Part shown: positions 9,236 to 17,515 of the stretch, piece after piece | Numbering within the stretch: position 1 is the first letter of the stretch | Layout of the letters: each line of letters starts with the position of its first letter | Assembly: GCA_965276665.1 (NCBI GenBank) | Contig: OZ255620.1 | Span: 1,116,001-1,180,000, forward strand | DNA length: 64,000 bases | Direction: 5' to 3' | Source: CAWGJC01 sp965276665 | GTDB taxonomy: Bacteria > Pseudomonadota > Alphaproteobacteria > Acetobacterales > Acetobacteraceae | Notes under the pieces: generated by a model | The model's input: only the letters and a program-made list of their open reading frames with translations | Told to the model about the DNA's origin: nothing | Database searches by the model: none | Translations under genes and position numbers: made by a program

Positions 9236-10390
9236 ATGGCGGAAAGACGAATTGGTATCGTGATGAACGGCGTCACCGGGCGCATGGGGATGAACCAGCA
9301 TCTGGTGCGCAGCATCGTCGCCATTCGCGCCGAAGGCGGCATCCGGCTGCGCGACGGCGACCGGCTGATGCCGGACCCGATCCTGGTGGGGCGCGACGAA
9401 ACCCGCCTCGCCGCGCTGGCCCGCGCGCACGGCATCGCGCGCTGGACCACCGACCTCGCCGCCGCGATCGCCGACCCGCGCGACGCGCTGTTCTTCGACG
9501 CCGCGACGACGCAGCAGCGCGCCTCGCTGCTCACCCGCGCGATCGAGGCGGGCAAGCATGTGTATTGCGAGAAGCCGAGCGCCGACTCGCTCGATGCGGC
9601 GATCGCCATCGCCCGGCTCGCCAAGGCGCGCGGCATCCGCCACGGCGTCGTGCAGGACAAGCTATTTTTGCCGGGGCTACGGAAACTCAAGCTCGCGATC
9701 GATTCCGGCCTGATTGGCCGCATCCTCGCGGTTCGCGGCGAGTTCGGCTACTGGGTGTTCGAAGGCGATCTGCAGGCGGCGCAGCGCCCCTCCTGGAACT
9801 ACCGCTCGGCGGAAGGCGGCGGCATCATCCTCGATATGCTCTGCCACTGGCGCTACGTGCTCGACAACCTGTTCGGCGCCGTGCAGTCGGTCTCCTGCCT
9901 CGGTGCCACGCACATCCCCGCGCGCATCGACGAACGCGGGGAGCGCTACGCCGCGGACGCCGATGACGCCGCCTACGCCACCTTCCAGCTCGCCGGCGGC
10001 GTCGTGGCGCAGATCAATTCCTCCTGGTGCACGCGGGTGCGGCGCGACGACCTGGCCACCTTCCATGTCGACGGCACGCACGGATCGGCGGTGGCGGGCC
10101 TGCAAGCCTGCCGGGTGCAGCCGCGCGCCGCGACGCCGAAGCCGGTGTGGAATCCGGACATTCCGCAGACCATCGATTTCTTCGCCGGCTGGCAGGACAT
10201 CCCCGACACCGAGGCGCCGGTGAACGGGTTTCGCGCGGAGTGGGAGCTGTTTTTGCGCCATCTCGCCGGCGAGACGCCGGATTTTCCCTGGAACCTCGAG
10301 GCCGGCGCGCGCGGCGTGCAACTCGCGGAAGCCGGACTCCGCTCGTGGCGCGAACGGCGCTGGGTCGACGTTCCGGATCTCGAACTCTGA
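9236..10390 (+). CDS. Gfo/Idh/MocA-family oxidoreductase
   Basis: 384 residues. The N-terminal Rossmann domain begins RIGIVMNGVTGRMG, and the Gfo/Idh signature EKP is at residues 112-114 (HVYCEKPSAD); the C-terminal half is the beta-sheet substrate domain. The start ATG follows AAGGAG with 7-nt spacing. Family members oxidise or reduce sugars, inositols or keto-sugars with NAD(P). The next gene starts inside its stop codon (TGATG), and a third follows the same way, so the three are translationally coupled. The substrate cannot be read from sequence; a sugar derivative is inferred from the downstream TIM-barrel isomerase. Confidence 0.9.
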   Translation: MAERRIGIVMNGVTGRMGMNQHLVRSIVAIRAEGGIRLRDGDRLMPDPILVGRDETRLAALARAHGIARWTTDLAAAIADPRDALFFDAATTQQRASLLTRAIEAGKHVYCEKPSADSLDAAIAIARLAKARGIRHGVVQDKLFLPGLRKLKLAIDSGLIGRILAVRGEFGYWVFEGDLQAAQRPSWNYRSAEGGGIILDMLCHWRYVLDNLFGAVQSVSCLGATHIPARIDERGERYAADADDAAYATFQLAGGVVAQINSSWCTRVRRDDLATFHVDGTHGSAVAGLQACRVQPRAATPKPVWNPDIPQTIDFFAGWQDIPDTEAPVNGFRAEWELFLRHLAGETPDFPWNLEAGARGVQLAEAGLRSWRERRWVDVPDLEL

Positions 10391-11550
10391 TGCCGAAACT
10401 CCTGCTCCCGACCGCGGATGGCGGCCTCGCCCCTTACGTCACCGCCGCGCCACGCGAATTCCCCGCCGCCACGCGGCCCTTCCCGCGCATCGCCTATTCC
10501 GCCGCGCATGTCGTCGCCGATGCGCGCGCCGCCGGCGACCCCTGGCTCACCCCGGCGATCGACTGGGACGCGACGCTCGCCTATCGGCGCCATCTCTGGT
10601 CGCTCGGCCTCGGCGTCGCTGAGGCGATGGACACCGCGCAGCGCGGCATGGGGCTCGATTGGCCGACCAGCCTCGAGCTGGTCCGCCGCAGCCTCGACGC
10701 CGCGCGCGACATGCCGGCGGCGCTGATCGCCAGCGGCGCCGGCACCGACCATCTCGCACCGACACGCACGACCACGCTCGACGAGGTGATCGGCGCGTAC
10801 GAGACCCAATGCGAGGCCGTCGAGGCGCTCGGCGGCCGCATCGTCCTGATGGCGTCCCGCGCGCTCGCCGCCACCGCCCGCTCGCCCGACGATTACCTCC
10901 GCGTCTACGGCCGCGTGCTCGACGGCGTGCAGGCGCCGGTGATCATCCATTGGCTCGGCGGCATGTTCGACCCGGCGCTCGAGGGCTACTGGGGCAGCCG
11001 CGAACCCGACGCGGCGATGGAAACCTGCCTGGCGATGCTGCATGCCAACGCAGGCAAGATCGACGGCATCAAGATCTCGCTGCTCGACAAGTCGAAGGAG
11101 ATCGCGATGCGCCGGCGGCTTCCCGCCGGCGTGCGGATGTACACCGGCGATGATTTCGACTACGCGGAACTGATCGCCGGCGACGCGCACGGCCATTCGG
11201 ACGCGCTGCTCGGCATCTTCGACGCGATCGCACCGGCCGCCGCCGCCGCCCTCGGCAGCCTCGCGCGCAACGATCTCGCGACCTTCCACGGCATCCTGGC
11301 ATCCACCGTGCCGCTGTCGCGCCACATCTTCCAGGCGCCCACGCGGTTCTACAAAACCGGTGTCGTGTTCATGGCCTGGCTGAACCTGCACCAGGACCAT
11401 TTCGTCATGGTCGGCGGCCAGCAATCCGCGCGCAGCCTGCCGCATTTCGCCGAGCTCTTCCGCCTCGCCGACCGCGCCGGACTGCTGCGCGACCCAGACG
11501 CCGCCGCGGCGCGCATGCGCGCCCTGCTCGCGACCTACGGCATCGCCTGA
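10390..11550 (+). CDS. DUF993-family protein, aldolase-like TIM barrel
   Basis: 386 residues matching the DUF993 family, which is annotated as related to dihydrodipicolinate synthase/aldolase barrels and has no settled function. The motif DGIKISLLDKS places Lys228 where class-I aldolases of that fold carry the Schiff-base lysine; this is an inference from pattern, not proof. Other marked segments are SGAGTDHL near residue 120 and the acidic TGDDFDYAELI after residue 240. Its ATG overlaps the stop of the Gfo/Idh gene, and its own stop overlaps the next start. A retro-aldol or related C-C step in catabolism of an oxidised sugar is a plausible role. Confidence 0.8.
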   Translation: MPKLLLPTADGGLAPYVTAAPREFPAATRPFPRIAYSAAHVVADARAAGDPWLTPAIDWDATLAYRRHLWSLGLGVAEAMDTAQRGMGLDWPTSLELVRRSLDAARDMPAALIASGAGTDHLAPTRTTTLDEVIGAYETQCEAVEALGGRIVLMASRALAATARSPDDYLRVYGRVLDGVQAPVIIHWLGGMFDPALEGYWGSREPDAAMETCLAMLHANAGKIDGIKISLLDKSKEIAMRRRLPAGVRMYTGDDFDYAELIAGDAHGHSDALLGIFDAIAPAAAAALGSLARNDLATFHGILASTVPLSRHIFQAPTRFYKTGVVFMAWLNLHQDHFVMVGGQQSARSLPHFAELFRLADRAGLLRDPDAAAARMRALLATYGIA

Positions 11551-12353
11551 TGGCCGACCGCGCCAGGCTCTCGCTCAACACGGCGACCGTGCGCGAGCAA
11601 TGCAACCTCGCGCAATGCATCGAAGGCTGCGCGCGCCACGGCATTCCCGGCATCGGCCCCTGGCGCGACAAGGTGGCGGAGTATGGGCTGAGCCGCGCCG
11701 CACGCCACATCCGCGACGCCGGGCTGCGCGTCTCGGGCCTCTGCCGCGGCGGGTTCTTCACCGCCGACCCGCAAGCCGGGATCGCCGACACGCGCGCCGC
11801 CATCGACGAGGCCCACGCGCTCGGCGCCGACTGCCTGGTGATGCTCGCGGGCGGCCTGCCCGCCGGCTCGCGGAACCTGCCGGCCGCCCGCAGCCTCGTG
11901 CTCGACAGCCTCGCCGCCGTCGCGCCCTACGCACGCGAAGCCGGCATGCGCCTCGCCCTCGAACCGCTGCATCCGATGACCTGCGCCGACCGCTCCGTCC
12001 TCACCACGCTTGGCCAGGCGCTCGACTGGGCGGACGCGCTCGGCCCCGAGATCGGCATCGCGCTCGACGTCTACCACGTCTGGTGGGACCCCGAGCTCGC
12101 CGCCAACATCGCCCGCGCCGGCAACCGGATCCTCGGCTTCCATGTCTGCGACTTCCTCGATCCGACACGCGATACGGTGTTCGACCGCGGCATGATGGGC
12201 GACGGCGTGATCGACATCCCCGCCATCCGCCGCCTCGTCGAAGCGCAGGGCTACGCCGGGATGATCGAGGTGGAGATCTTCTCGCGCGACTGGTGGTCGC
12301 GGGATGCGGACGAGGTGCTTGCGACGGTTGTTGCTCGGTTTGAGGCAGTTTAA
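11550..12353 (+). CDS. Sugar phosphate isomerase/epimerase-type TIM barrel
   Basis: 267 residues of the AP-endonuclease-2-like TIM-barrel family, which includes IolE, IolI, tagatose epimerases and hydroxypyruvate isomerases. Metal-binding positions typical of the fold are present: Glu in LALEPLHPM, Asp/His in IALDVYHVWWD, His in ILGFHVCDF, and Glu in GMIEVEIFS near the C-terminus. It is the last gene of the coupled three-gene set and ends directly at a gene-end palindromic repeat. It probably isomerises or epimerises a keto-sugar intermediate; the exact reaction is unknown. Confidence 0.85.
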   Translation: MADRARLSLNTATVREQCNLAQCIEGCARHGIPGIGPWRDKVAEYGLSRAARHIRDAGLRVSGLCRGGFFTADPQAGIADTRAAIDEAHALGADCLVMLAGGLPAGSRNLPAARSLVLDSLAAVAPYAREAGMRLALEPLHPMTCADRSVLTTLGQALDWADALGPEIGIALDVYHVWWDPELAANIARAGNRILGFHVCDFLDPTRDTVFDRGMMGDGVIDIPAIRRLVEAQGYAGMIEVEIFSRDWWSRDADEVLATVVARFEAV

Positions 12354-12355
12354 GG

Positions 12356-12559
12356 CCAGGGGCGCTGCCCCTGGACCCCGCTAAGGGCAGCCGCCCTTAG
12401 AACCCGGGTGGCGCTTCGCGCACGGAAGAGCGTCGCGGGACGATTCCAGCGTTTGTGGTGTCCCCAGATGGTGAATGCGCTTCGCGCGAAGCGCAATCAA
12501 ACACCGTATTGGGTTCTAAGGGCGACTGCCCTTAGTGGGGTCCAGGGGCAGAGCCCTGG
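12356..12559. repeat. Gene-end palindromic repeat, family 1, copy B (bipartite)
   Basis: The left arm has hairpins AGGGGCGCTGCCCCT and CTAAGGGCAGCCGCCCTTAG; the right arm has CTAAGGGCGACTGCCCTTAG and AGGGGCAGAGCCCT, in inverted order. Between them are GCGCTTCGCGC and a second CTTCGCGCGAAG palindrome. It exactly fills the gap between the convergent isomerase and M20 genes, from 3 nt after one stop to 4 nt before the other. Confidence 0.9.
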
Positions 12560-12562
12560 TCT

Positions 12563-13846
12563 TCAAATCTTTTCCACCCCACACCACTCCGCAACGAACC
12601 CCGCGATCGACACGGTGATGTCCTTCAACTTCGCCAGATCCGCGCGTTCGTCGAAGCCGTGATGGTTTTCCCCCCGCGGGCCGTAGCAGAGGGCGGGCAT
12701 GCCGAAATAGAGGCCGTAGAAGCGTGTGTCGTTGACGCCGGTGGAGAAGCGGGGCTGCATGGTCTCGCCGGTGACGGCCTTGTGGGTTTCGGCGAGCACG
12801 CGTTCGGCTTCGCTGCCGGGTTGCTGCACGAAGCCGTCGGCCTGGAAGCCGTTCCAGATCACCTCGGGCGGGTTGTTGGCGAGGAAGTCGTCGCCTCTCG
12901 CGGCGCCGGTGACGCAATCGAGAACGGCCTTCCGGGCATCCTCGAGGGAATCCCCCGGCATCAACCCGATGCGGCAATCGACCTCGCACCAGGCGGGTGT
13001 CGAGCTGCCCCAATCGCCGCCGCGGATCACGCCGGGGTTGAACTTGATCGGGTCGGTGACATCGCCGAGATGCGCGGCCCCGTTGGCGCGAAGATTCAGC
13101 GCCCTGGTGTGTTCCTGCAACGCCTGGATCAGCTTGTAGGCGGACATGATGGCGTTGGTGCCGCTCTGCGACACCGCGACGTGCACGGGGATGCCGCGCA
13201 CGCGGAGGCGGAACCACATCACGCCGACATGCGCGCGGGTGATGGTGCCGGCAGTGGGTTCGGCGATCAGGCAGGCTTCGGCCCGGTAGCCGCGCGCCAG
13301 GGTGGAGAGCGCGCCGTTACCGGTGCATTCCTCCTCCGTCACCGATTGCATGATGACGTCGGCGGCGGGTGCGTAGCCGGCGGATTTGAGCGCGTCGAGC
13401 GCGAACACCATGGCGGAGACGCCCTGCTTCATGTCGCCGGCGCCGCGCCCGTTCATCCAGCCGTCGCGGATGACGGGATCGAACGGTGCGTTTTCCCACA
13501 TCTCGCGCGGGCCTTCCGGCACCACGTCGACATGGCCCTGCAGGATCAGGCTGCGCCCGGTGGTTTTCGGCGCGCGGATCGTCGCGACCACCTGCACCGC
13601 CTGGGTGTAGTCGGTGTCCATCACCGGGGAGAATCCGGGCAGGTGGTCCATCGCGATTTCGGCGAGGGTGTAGCGGTCTACGCTCCAGCCGCGGGCGGCG
13701 AATTCGCGGGCGATCCAGTCCTGGCATGGCCCTTCGTGGCCACGCCGGCTCGGGAAGCGGACCAGGGATTGCAGCCAGGCGATCTGCTTCTCCCAGTTCG
13801 CGTCCACGGCACCGCGGAGTGCTGCGAGCAGCGCGGCATCCGCCAT
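12563..13846 (-). CDS. M20-family deacylase (ArgE/DapE type)
   Basis: 427 residues. Zinc ligands and catalytic residues: His105 and Asp107 in GHVDVVPEG, Asp138 in GRGAGDMKQG, the Glu171-Glu172 pair in SVTEEECTG, and a late His in GENHHGFDE. It belongs to the ArgE/DapE group that removes acyl groups from amino acids; an N-acyl amino acid is the likely class of substrate but is not proved. Its ATG overlaps the stop of the aminotransferase gene (ATGA), so deacylation and transamination or lyase chemistry are probably coupled. A second M20 gene lies 3.4 kb away, beyond the Gfo/Idh-DUF993 operon. Confidence 0.9.
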   Translation of the reverse strand: MADAALLAALRGAVDANWEKQIAWLQSLVRFPSRRGHEGPCQDWIAREFAARGWSVDRYTLAEIAMDHLPGFSPVMDTDYTQAVQVVATIRAPKTTGRSLILQGHVDVVPEGPREMWENAPFDPVIRDGWMNGRGAGDMKQGVSAMVFALDALKSAGYAPAADVIMQSVTEEECTGNGALSTLARGYRAEACLIAEPTAGTITRAHVGVMWFRLRVRGIPVHVAVSQSGTNAIMSAYKLIQALQEHTRALNLRANGAAHLGDVTDPIKFNPGVIRGGDWGSSTPAWCEVDCRIGLMPGDSLEDARKAVLDCVTGAARGDDFLANNPPEVIWNGFQADGFVQQPGSEAERVLAETHKAVTGETMQPRFSTGVNDTRFYGLYFGMPALCYGPRGENHHGFDERADLAKLKDITVSIAGFVAEWCGVEKI

Positions 13847-15024
13847 CAGGCGGCCTGTGCCGCGAGGTAGTCCATTGCCGCCTGCATGCCGGGCCCGTGC
13901 GGCACGCGGTTGATCGTGAGGCTCATCTCGACCGCGCCGAGCGTGCCGAGCACCATCGGCTCGTTCAGGTCGCCGAGATGGCCGATGCGGAACACGTGCC
14001 CGCTGAGTTTCGCGAGTCCGCCGCCGAGCGAGACGTTGAAGCGGTCGAGCGCGGTCTTGCGGACCGCTTCCGCGTCGTGTCCCTCCGGCATCAGCACGGC
14101 GCTGACCGAGTTCGAGGCGCGCGACGGATCTGTGCAGTAGAGTTCCGGGCCCTGATTGCCCGCCCAGCCGCGCACCGCGCGGCGCACCGCCTCGCCGAGC
14201 CGGTGATGGCGCGCGGTGACATTGTCCATCCCCTCCTCCTCGAGCAGGCGGATCGCCTCCTGCATGCCGTAGAACAGGGTGATCGGCACCGTGCCGATGA
14301 AGCTGCGATGGCGCTTGCCGCTCATCTTGCTCCAGTCGAAGTAATGCCGTGCCAGCTTGGCGCTCTTATGCGCCTCGAGGCCTTTTTCGGACACGCCGGT
14401 GAAGCTCATGCCGACGGGCAGCATTAGGCCTTTCTGGCTGCCGCCGACCACGCCGTCGATGCCCCATTCGTCCATGTTGAACGGCAGCGAGCCGAGCGAC
14501 GAGATGGTGTCGACGAGGAACAGCGCCGGGTGCTTCGCCGCGTCCAGCACCGCGCGGATCTCGGCCAGGGGCAGGGCGACGCCGGTGGAGGTCTCATTGT
14601 GCACGACGCAGACCGCGCGGATTTTTTGGGCGGTGTCGGCCTCCAGCGCCGCGGCGACCGCGGAGAGCGCCACGCCGCGCCGCCAATCCGCCGGGACGTG
14701 CTGCACCTCGAGCCCGAGGCCGCTGGCCATCTCGCCCCAGCCCTCGGAGAAATTCCCGGTCTCCGGCAGCAGCACGGTCTCGCCCGGCGAGAGCATGTTG
14801 ACGAGCGTCGCTTCCCACGCGCCATGGCCGGAGGCGGTGTACATGAACAGGCCGTGCCTGGTGCCGAGGATGCGCTTCAGACCCTCGTAGCAGGCATCGT
14901 AGACCGGCATGAACGCGGCGTCCTGGAAATCGCCGCTCGGCCGGTCGATCGCCCGCAGGATGCTGTCCGGGATGTTGGTCGGGCCCGGATTGGCGAAGAA
15001 CTGGCGGCCTGTCCTGCGTGCCAT
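13846..15024 (-). CDS. PLP-dependent class-V aminotransferase (alanine/serine/aspartate--glyoxylate type)
   Basis: 392 residues of aminotransferase class V. The PLP Schiff-base lysine is Lys198 in GGSQKG; the phosphate-binding SGHGAWE stretch is at 65-71 and the cofactor Asp is in LFLVDTISSLGS. The opening PGPTNIP and the HNETSTG motif are shared with serine-glyoxylate aminotransferase and with BhcA, the aspartate-glyoxylate aminotransferase of the beta-hydroxyaspartate cycle. The rest of that cycle (bhcB, C, D) is not in the window, so a BhcA role is not claimed. It is co-transcribed with the M20 deacylase (4-bp overlap). Confidence 0.87.
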   Translation of the reverse strand: MARRTGRQFFANPGPTNIPDSILRAIDRPSGDFQDAAFMPVYDACYEGLKRILGTRHGLFMYTASGHGAWEATLVNMLSPGETVLLPETGNFSEGWGEMASGLGLEVQHVPADWRRGVALSAVAAALEADTAQKIRAVCVVHNETSTGVALPLAEIRAVLDAAKHPALFLVDTISSLGSLPFNMDEWGIDGVVGGSQKGLMLPVGMSFTGVSEKGLEAHKSAKLARHYFDWSKMSGKRHRSFIGTVPITLFYGMQEAIRLLEEEGMDNVTARHHRLGEAVRRAVRGWAGNQGPELYCTDPSRASNSVSAVLMPEGHDAEAVRKTALDRFNVSLGGGLAKLSGHVFRIGHLGDLNEPMVLGTLGAVEMSLTINRVPHGPGMQAAMDYLAAQAA

Positions 15025-15087
15025 AGCTTGCGTCTCCTGCGTCGGTCTTTGACCTCGGTCCGAAGGAGACTATTCGGTTTCGCCGAT

Positions 15088-15121
15088 AAGAACACCCTGG
15101 CCAGAAGAACACCCTGGCCAG
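15088..15121. repeat. Perfect 17-bp tandem duplication upstream of the DUF1810 gene
   Basis: AAGAACACCCTGGCCAG occurs twice head to tail (15088-15104 and 15105-15121), 29 bp before the DUF1810 start codon. It could alter promoter or leader spacing; no function is demonstrated. Confidence 0.85.
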
Positions 15122-15149
15122 AGAGGGCATCGGCCCAGATGGAGCATCG

Positions 15150-15599
15150 GTGATGAGCGACCCGTTCAACCTGGACCGCTTCGTCGAGGCGCAGGCAGGC
15201 CCCTACGAGACCGCGTTGGCGGAACTGCGCGCCGGGGCGAAGCGGACGCATTGGATGTGGTTCGTCTTCCCCCAGCTCCGCGGGCTCGGCCATTCGCCGA
15301 CGGCGCAATTCTACGGCCTGGTCTCCGGCGGGGAGGCGCGCGCCTATCTGGATCACCCGGCCCTCGGACCCCGGCTGATCGCCTGCACGGCGGCGGTGCT
15401 GCACGGCAAGGCGGCCTCGCTGCACGCCCTGTTCGGCTCGCCGGACGATCTGAAGTTCCGCTCCTGCATGACCCTGTTCGCGGCGATCTCGCCGGCGGGG
15501 CCGTTCCGCGCGGCGCTCGACCGCTGGTGCGGCGGGGCGCCGGACGCGCGCACGCTCGCCCTGCTCTCGCCGGCCGACCTGCGCTGCGGCCCGGGCTGA
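15150..15599 (+). CDS. DUF1810 family protein
   Basis: 149 residues matching the compact all-helical DUF1810 family: FVEAQAGPYETALAELRAG at the start, THWMWFVFPQLRGLG in the middle, then ARAYLDHPALGPRL and LKFRSCMTLFA. These residues define the family; its biochemical role is not settled. Two consecutive ATG codons (15150 and 15153) are both possible starts. The gene stands alone, after a tandem repeat and before a family 2 palindromic repeat. Confidence 0.88.
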   Translation: MMSDPFNLDRFVEAQAGPYETALAELRAGAKRTHWMWFVFPQLRGLGHSPTAQFYGLVSGGEARAYLDHPALGPRLIACTAAVLHGKAASLHALFGSPDDLKFRSCMTLFAAISPAGPFRAALDRWCGGAPDARTLALLSPADLRCGPG

Positions 15600-15624
15600 C
15601 GCCACGGCGAAGATCGCGGGCCCT

Positions 15625-15754
15625 CTAAATCATTTCACCTTCGGTGGAGTCGGCGCCGGCCCTCGCCCCCACCCGGCCTCCAACGAAAGTATCCTGCCGA
15701 TGGGAGGCCGGGCGGGGGCGAGGGGCGGCGCCGACTTAACTGAAAATGCGCTAG
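15625..15754. repeat. Family 2 palindromic repeat, copy 1 (about 130 bp)
   Basis: A near-perfect inverted repeat: the 34-nt arm beginning AGTCGGCGCCGG pairs with its partner ending GGCGCCGACT, with two mismatches, around a 21-nt centre containing CGAAAGTAT. The outer ends carry TTTCA / TGAAAA. It is bounded by CTAA on the left and CTAG on the right; the right CTA is the TAG stop codon of the slipin gene on the minus strand. It lies between the convergent DUF1810 and slipin genes. A second copy is at 30524-30655. Confidence 0.88.
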
Positions 15755-16524
15755 CCCGAGGCGGGCGGCTCTTCGTCGCGCGGGCGGAGCAGCGCGCCGA
15801 ACGCGGCCGCCATGTCGGTCGGGATCAGCACGGTCGTGCCGCGTTCCTTGTTCATCTCGTAGAGCAGGTTCATCTGGCGGAGCTGCAGGGCGATCGGATT
15901 CCGCGCATAGAGCGCCGCCGCCTCGAGCACCTGCTGGGCGATCGCTTGCTCGGCGGAGGCGAGGGTGACGCGCGCATCCTTCTCGCGTTCGGCCTGCGCC
16001 TGCCGGCTCATCGCATCCTGCAGCGCGGTCGGGATCGAGACGTCACGGATCTCGACGGAGGTCACCGCGACGCCCCAGCTCGCGGTCTTCTCCGCGATCA
16101 CCTGGCGGAGCTGCTCGTCGGCGGCGCGGCGGTCGGAGAGCAAGCGGGCGAGCTCGGTCGCGCCGATCATCTCGCGCAGGCTGGTCTGCGCCACGCGCTC
16201 GATCGCCTCGCGGTAATTGGCGATCTGGATCGCCGCCGCCCGCGCATCCGCGACCTGCCAGAACACGATGGAATCGACGCCCACCGCGACCATGTCGCGG
16301 GTGAGCGCGCGCTCGGCGGTGATGCTGGTGGTTTGGATCCGCATGTCGATGATGGTGGCCACCTGGTCGATCAGCGGCAGCACGAGGAACAGGCCCGGCC
16401 CGCGCACCGCGCGGAACCGGCCGAGGCGCAACACCACCGCGCGGCGCCATTCCTGGGTGATCCGCACCGAACGAAGCAGCACCAGCACGATGACGACGAC
16501 GATGACCAGGATGACGATCGGCAT
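15751..16524 (-). CDS. Slipin / stomatin-family SPFH membrane protein
   Basis: 257 residues. A single N-terminal membrane segment (about residues 2-17, almost all Ile/Val/Leu) is followed by an SPFH/Band-7 domain (RSVRITQEWRRAVVLRLGRF..GPGLFLVLP, then IDMRIQTTSIT) and a helical C-terminal region with the AEREKDARVTLASAEQ coiled-coil segment typical of slipins. Such proteins scaffold membrane microdomains, often with a NfeD-type protease; no nfeD gene is next to it here. The stop codon is the terminal CTA of a family 2 repeat, so the last codons may have been reshaped by that element. Confidence 0.9.
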   Translation of the reverse strand: MPIVILVIVVVIVLVLLRSVRITQEWRRAVVLRLGRFRAVRGPGLFLVLPLIDQVATIIDMRIQTTSITAERALTRDMVAVGVDSIVFWQVADARAAAIQIANYREAIERVAQTSLREMIGATELARLLSDRRAADEQLRQVIAEKTASWGVAVTSVEIRDVSIPTALQDAMSRQAQAEREKDARVTLASAEQAIAQQVLEAAALYARNPIALQLRQMNLLYEMNKERGTTVLIPTDMAAAFGALLRPRDEEPPASG

Positions 16525-16579
16525 CGACGCTCCCCCGCAGCCTGCCCGGCATCATGGGCCTGCCGGCGCGGAAGTCCAC

Positions 16580-17377
16580 TCAGCCGAGGCGCATGCCGGC
16601 CATCCCGGCGCGCAGCACCGCGAGCCGGTCGCCGAGGCCGCGGTCCCGCAGCGCCGGGCGGCCGCGCGCGAGCCGGGCGAGATCGCGCCGCGCCAGCACC
16701 GCCGGCAGCGCCGCCGCGCGGGCCGCCGGCGGCACGGCGAGGCCGCCGGCCTGGCGCAGCAGGGGCAGGCATTCGAGGGCGAGCGCGCGGCAGGTCTCCT
16801 GCACCGGGGGCGCGAGCGGGTCGGCGATCACAGCCTCCTGCGTGAGGCCATGCGTCGCCAAAACCTCCTCGGGCAGCACGCAGCGCCCCTGCGCCGCCAC
16901 CGCGACGACGCTGCGGAGCACGCCGGCGGCGCCATAGGCGGTCCCGATGGTGGCGAGCCGCCCGTGCATCGCCGCCGGCGCGCCCAGCACCCGCCCGGCC
17001 TCGGCCATCAGCCCGCCCGCTGTCATGCGAAGATAATCATGCCAAGCCGCGCGGGTGGCGATCGGTCCCGCCTCGGCCTCCCGCCCGTCGACCAGGCCGA
17101 GCAGCGCCGCGCGGTCGAGCCGGCCGGCGGCGATCTCGGCGGCGAGCGGGGTCGCCACCTCATGTCGCTTCGTCGCCCCCTCCACCACCTCCCGCCACCA
17201 TTGCAGGCGGATCAGCGCGAGAGTGGGCTCGGAGGCCGCCTCCCGCGCCCGCGCGAGCTCGTGATTGAAGGCATACAGCGCGAACAGCGTCTCCCGCGTC
17301 GCCGGCGGGGCGAACAGGGTGGCGAGGAAGCGATCGGGGTCGTGCCGGCGAACCGAAGCGCCGAGGGCCGAGAGCAT
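16580..17377 (-). CDS. Squalene/phytoene synthase-family protein, NDUFAF6-like
   Basis: 265 residues from the ATG used; a TTG start 18 codons upstream is also open. It has the trans-isoprenyl synthase fold (LFALYAFNHELARAREAASEP, then ALIRLQWWREVVEG) but lacks the first DxxxD metal-binding motif of true squalene/phytoene synthases. This is the pattern of the NDUFAF6 group, linked in mitochondria and alphaproteobacteria to respiratory complex I assembly. A non-catalytic or altered role is therefore more likely than carotenoid or hopanoid synthesis. It is divergent from the Fe-SOD gene. Confidence 0.75.
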   Translation of the reverse strand: MLSALGASVRRHDPDRFLATLFAPPATRETLFALYAFNHELARAREAASEPTLALIRLQWWREVVEGATKRHEVATPLAAEIAAGRLDRAALLGLVDGREAEAGPIATRAAWHDYLRMTAGGLMAEAGRVLGAPAAMHGRLATIGTAYGAAGVLRSVVAVAAQGRCVLPEEVLATHGLTQEAVIADPLAPPVQETCRALALECLPLLRQAGGLAVPPAARAAALPAVLARRDLARLARGRPALRDRGLGDRLAVLRAGMAGMRLG

Positions 17378-17414
17378 CCCCCCGACATGGCGCACCCCGC
17401 GCGACCCCGCAAGC

Positions 17415-17443
17415 TTGACCTCCGGCGGCAAGGGCCATAGCTC
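17415..17443 (+). promoter_or_regulatory. Putative sigma-70-type promoter for sodB
   Basis: TTGACC (17415-17420) and TAGCTC (17438-17443) are separated by 17 bp and lie 72 bp before the sodB ATG. The -35 is close to consensus, the -10 is poor, so the call is weak. Confidence 0.35.
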
Positions 17444-17515
17444 AGAGGCGGCTCCCGCGGCGCCTCGCGCCGCGTCTCACCGACATCCCGCTCACCCGAT
17501 CGGAGAACAGAGACC

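Noticed and set aside
13846..15024. BhcA of the beta-hydroxyaspartate cycle
   Set aside because: The aminotransferase resembles BhcA, but bhcB, bhcC and bhcD are absent from the window.
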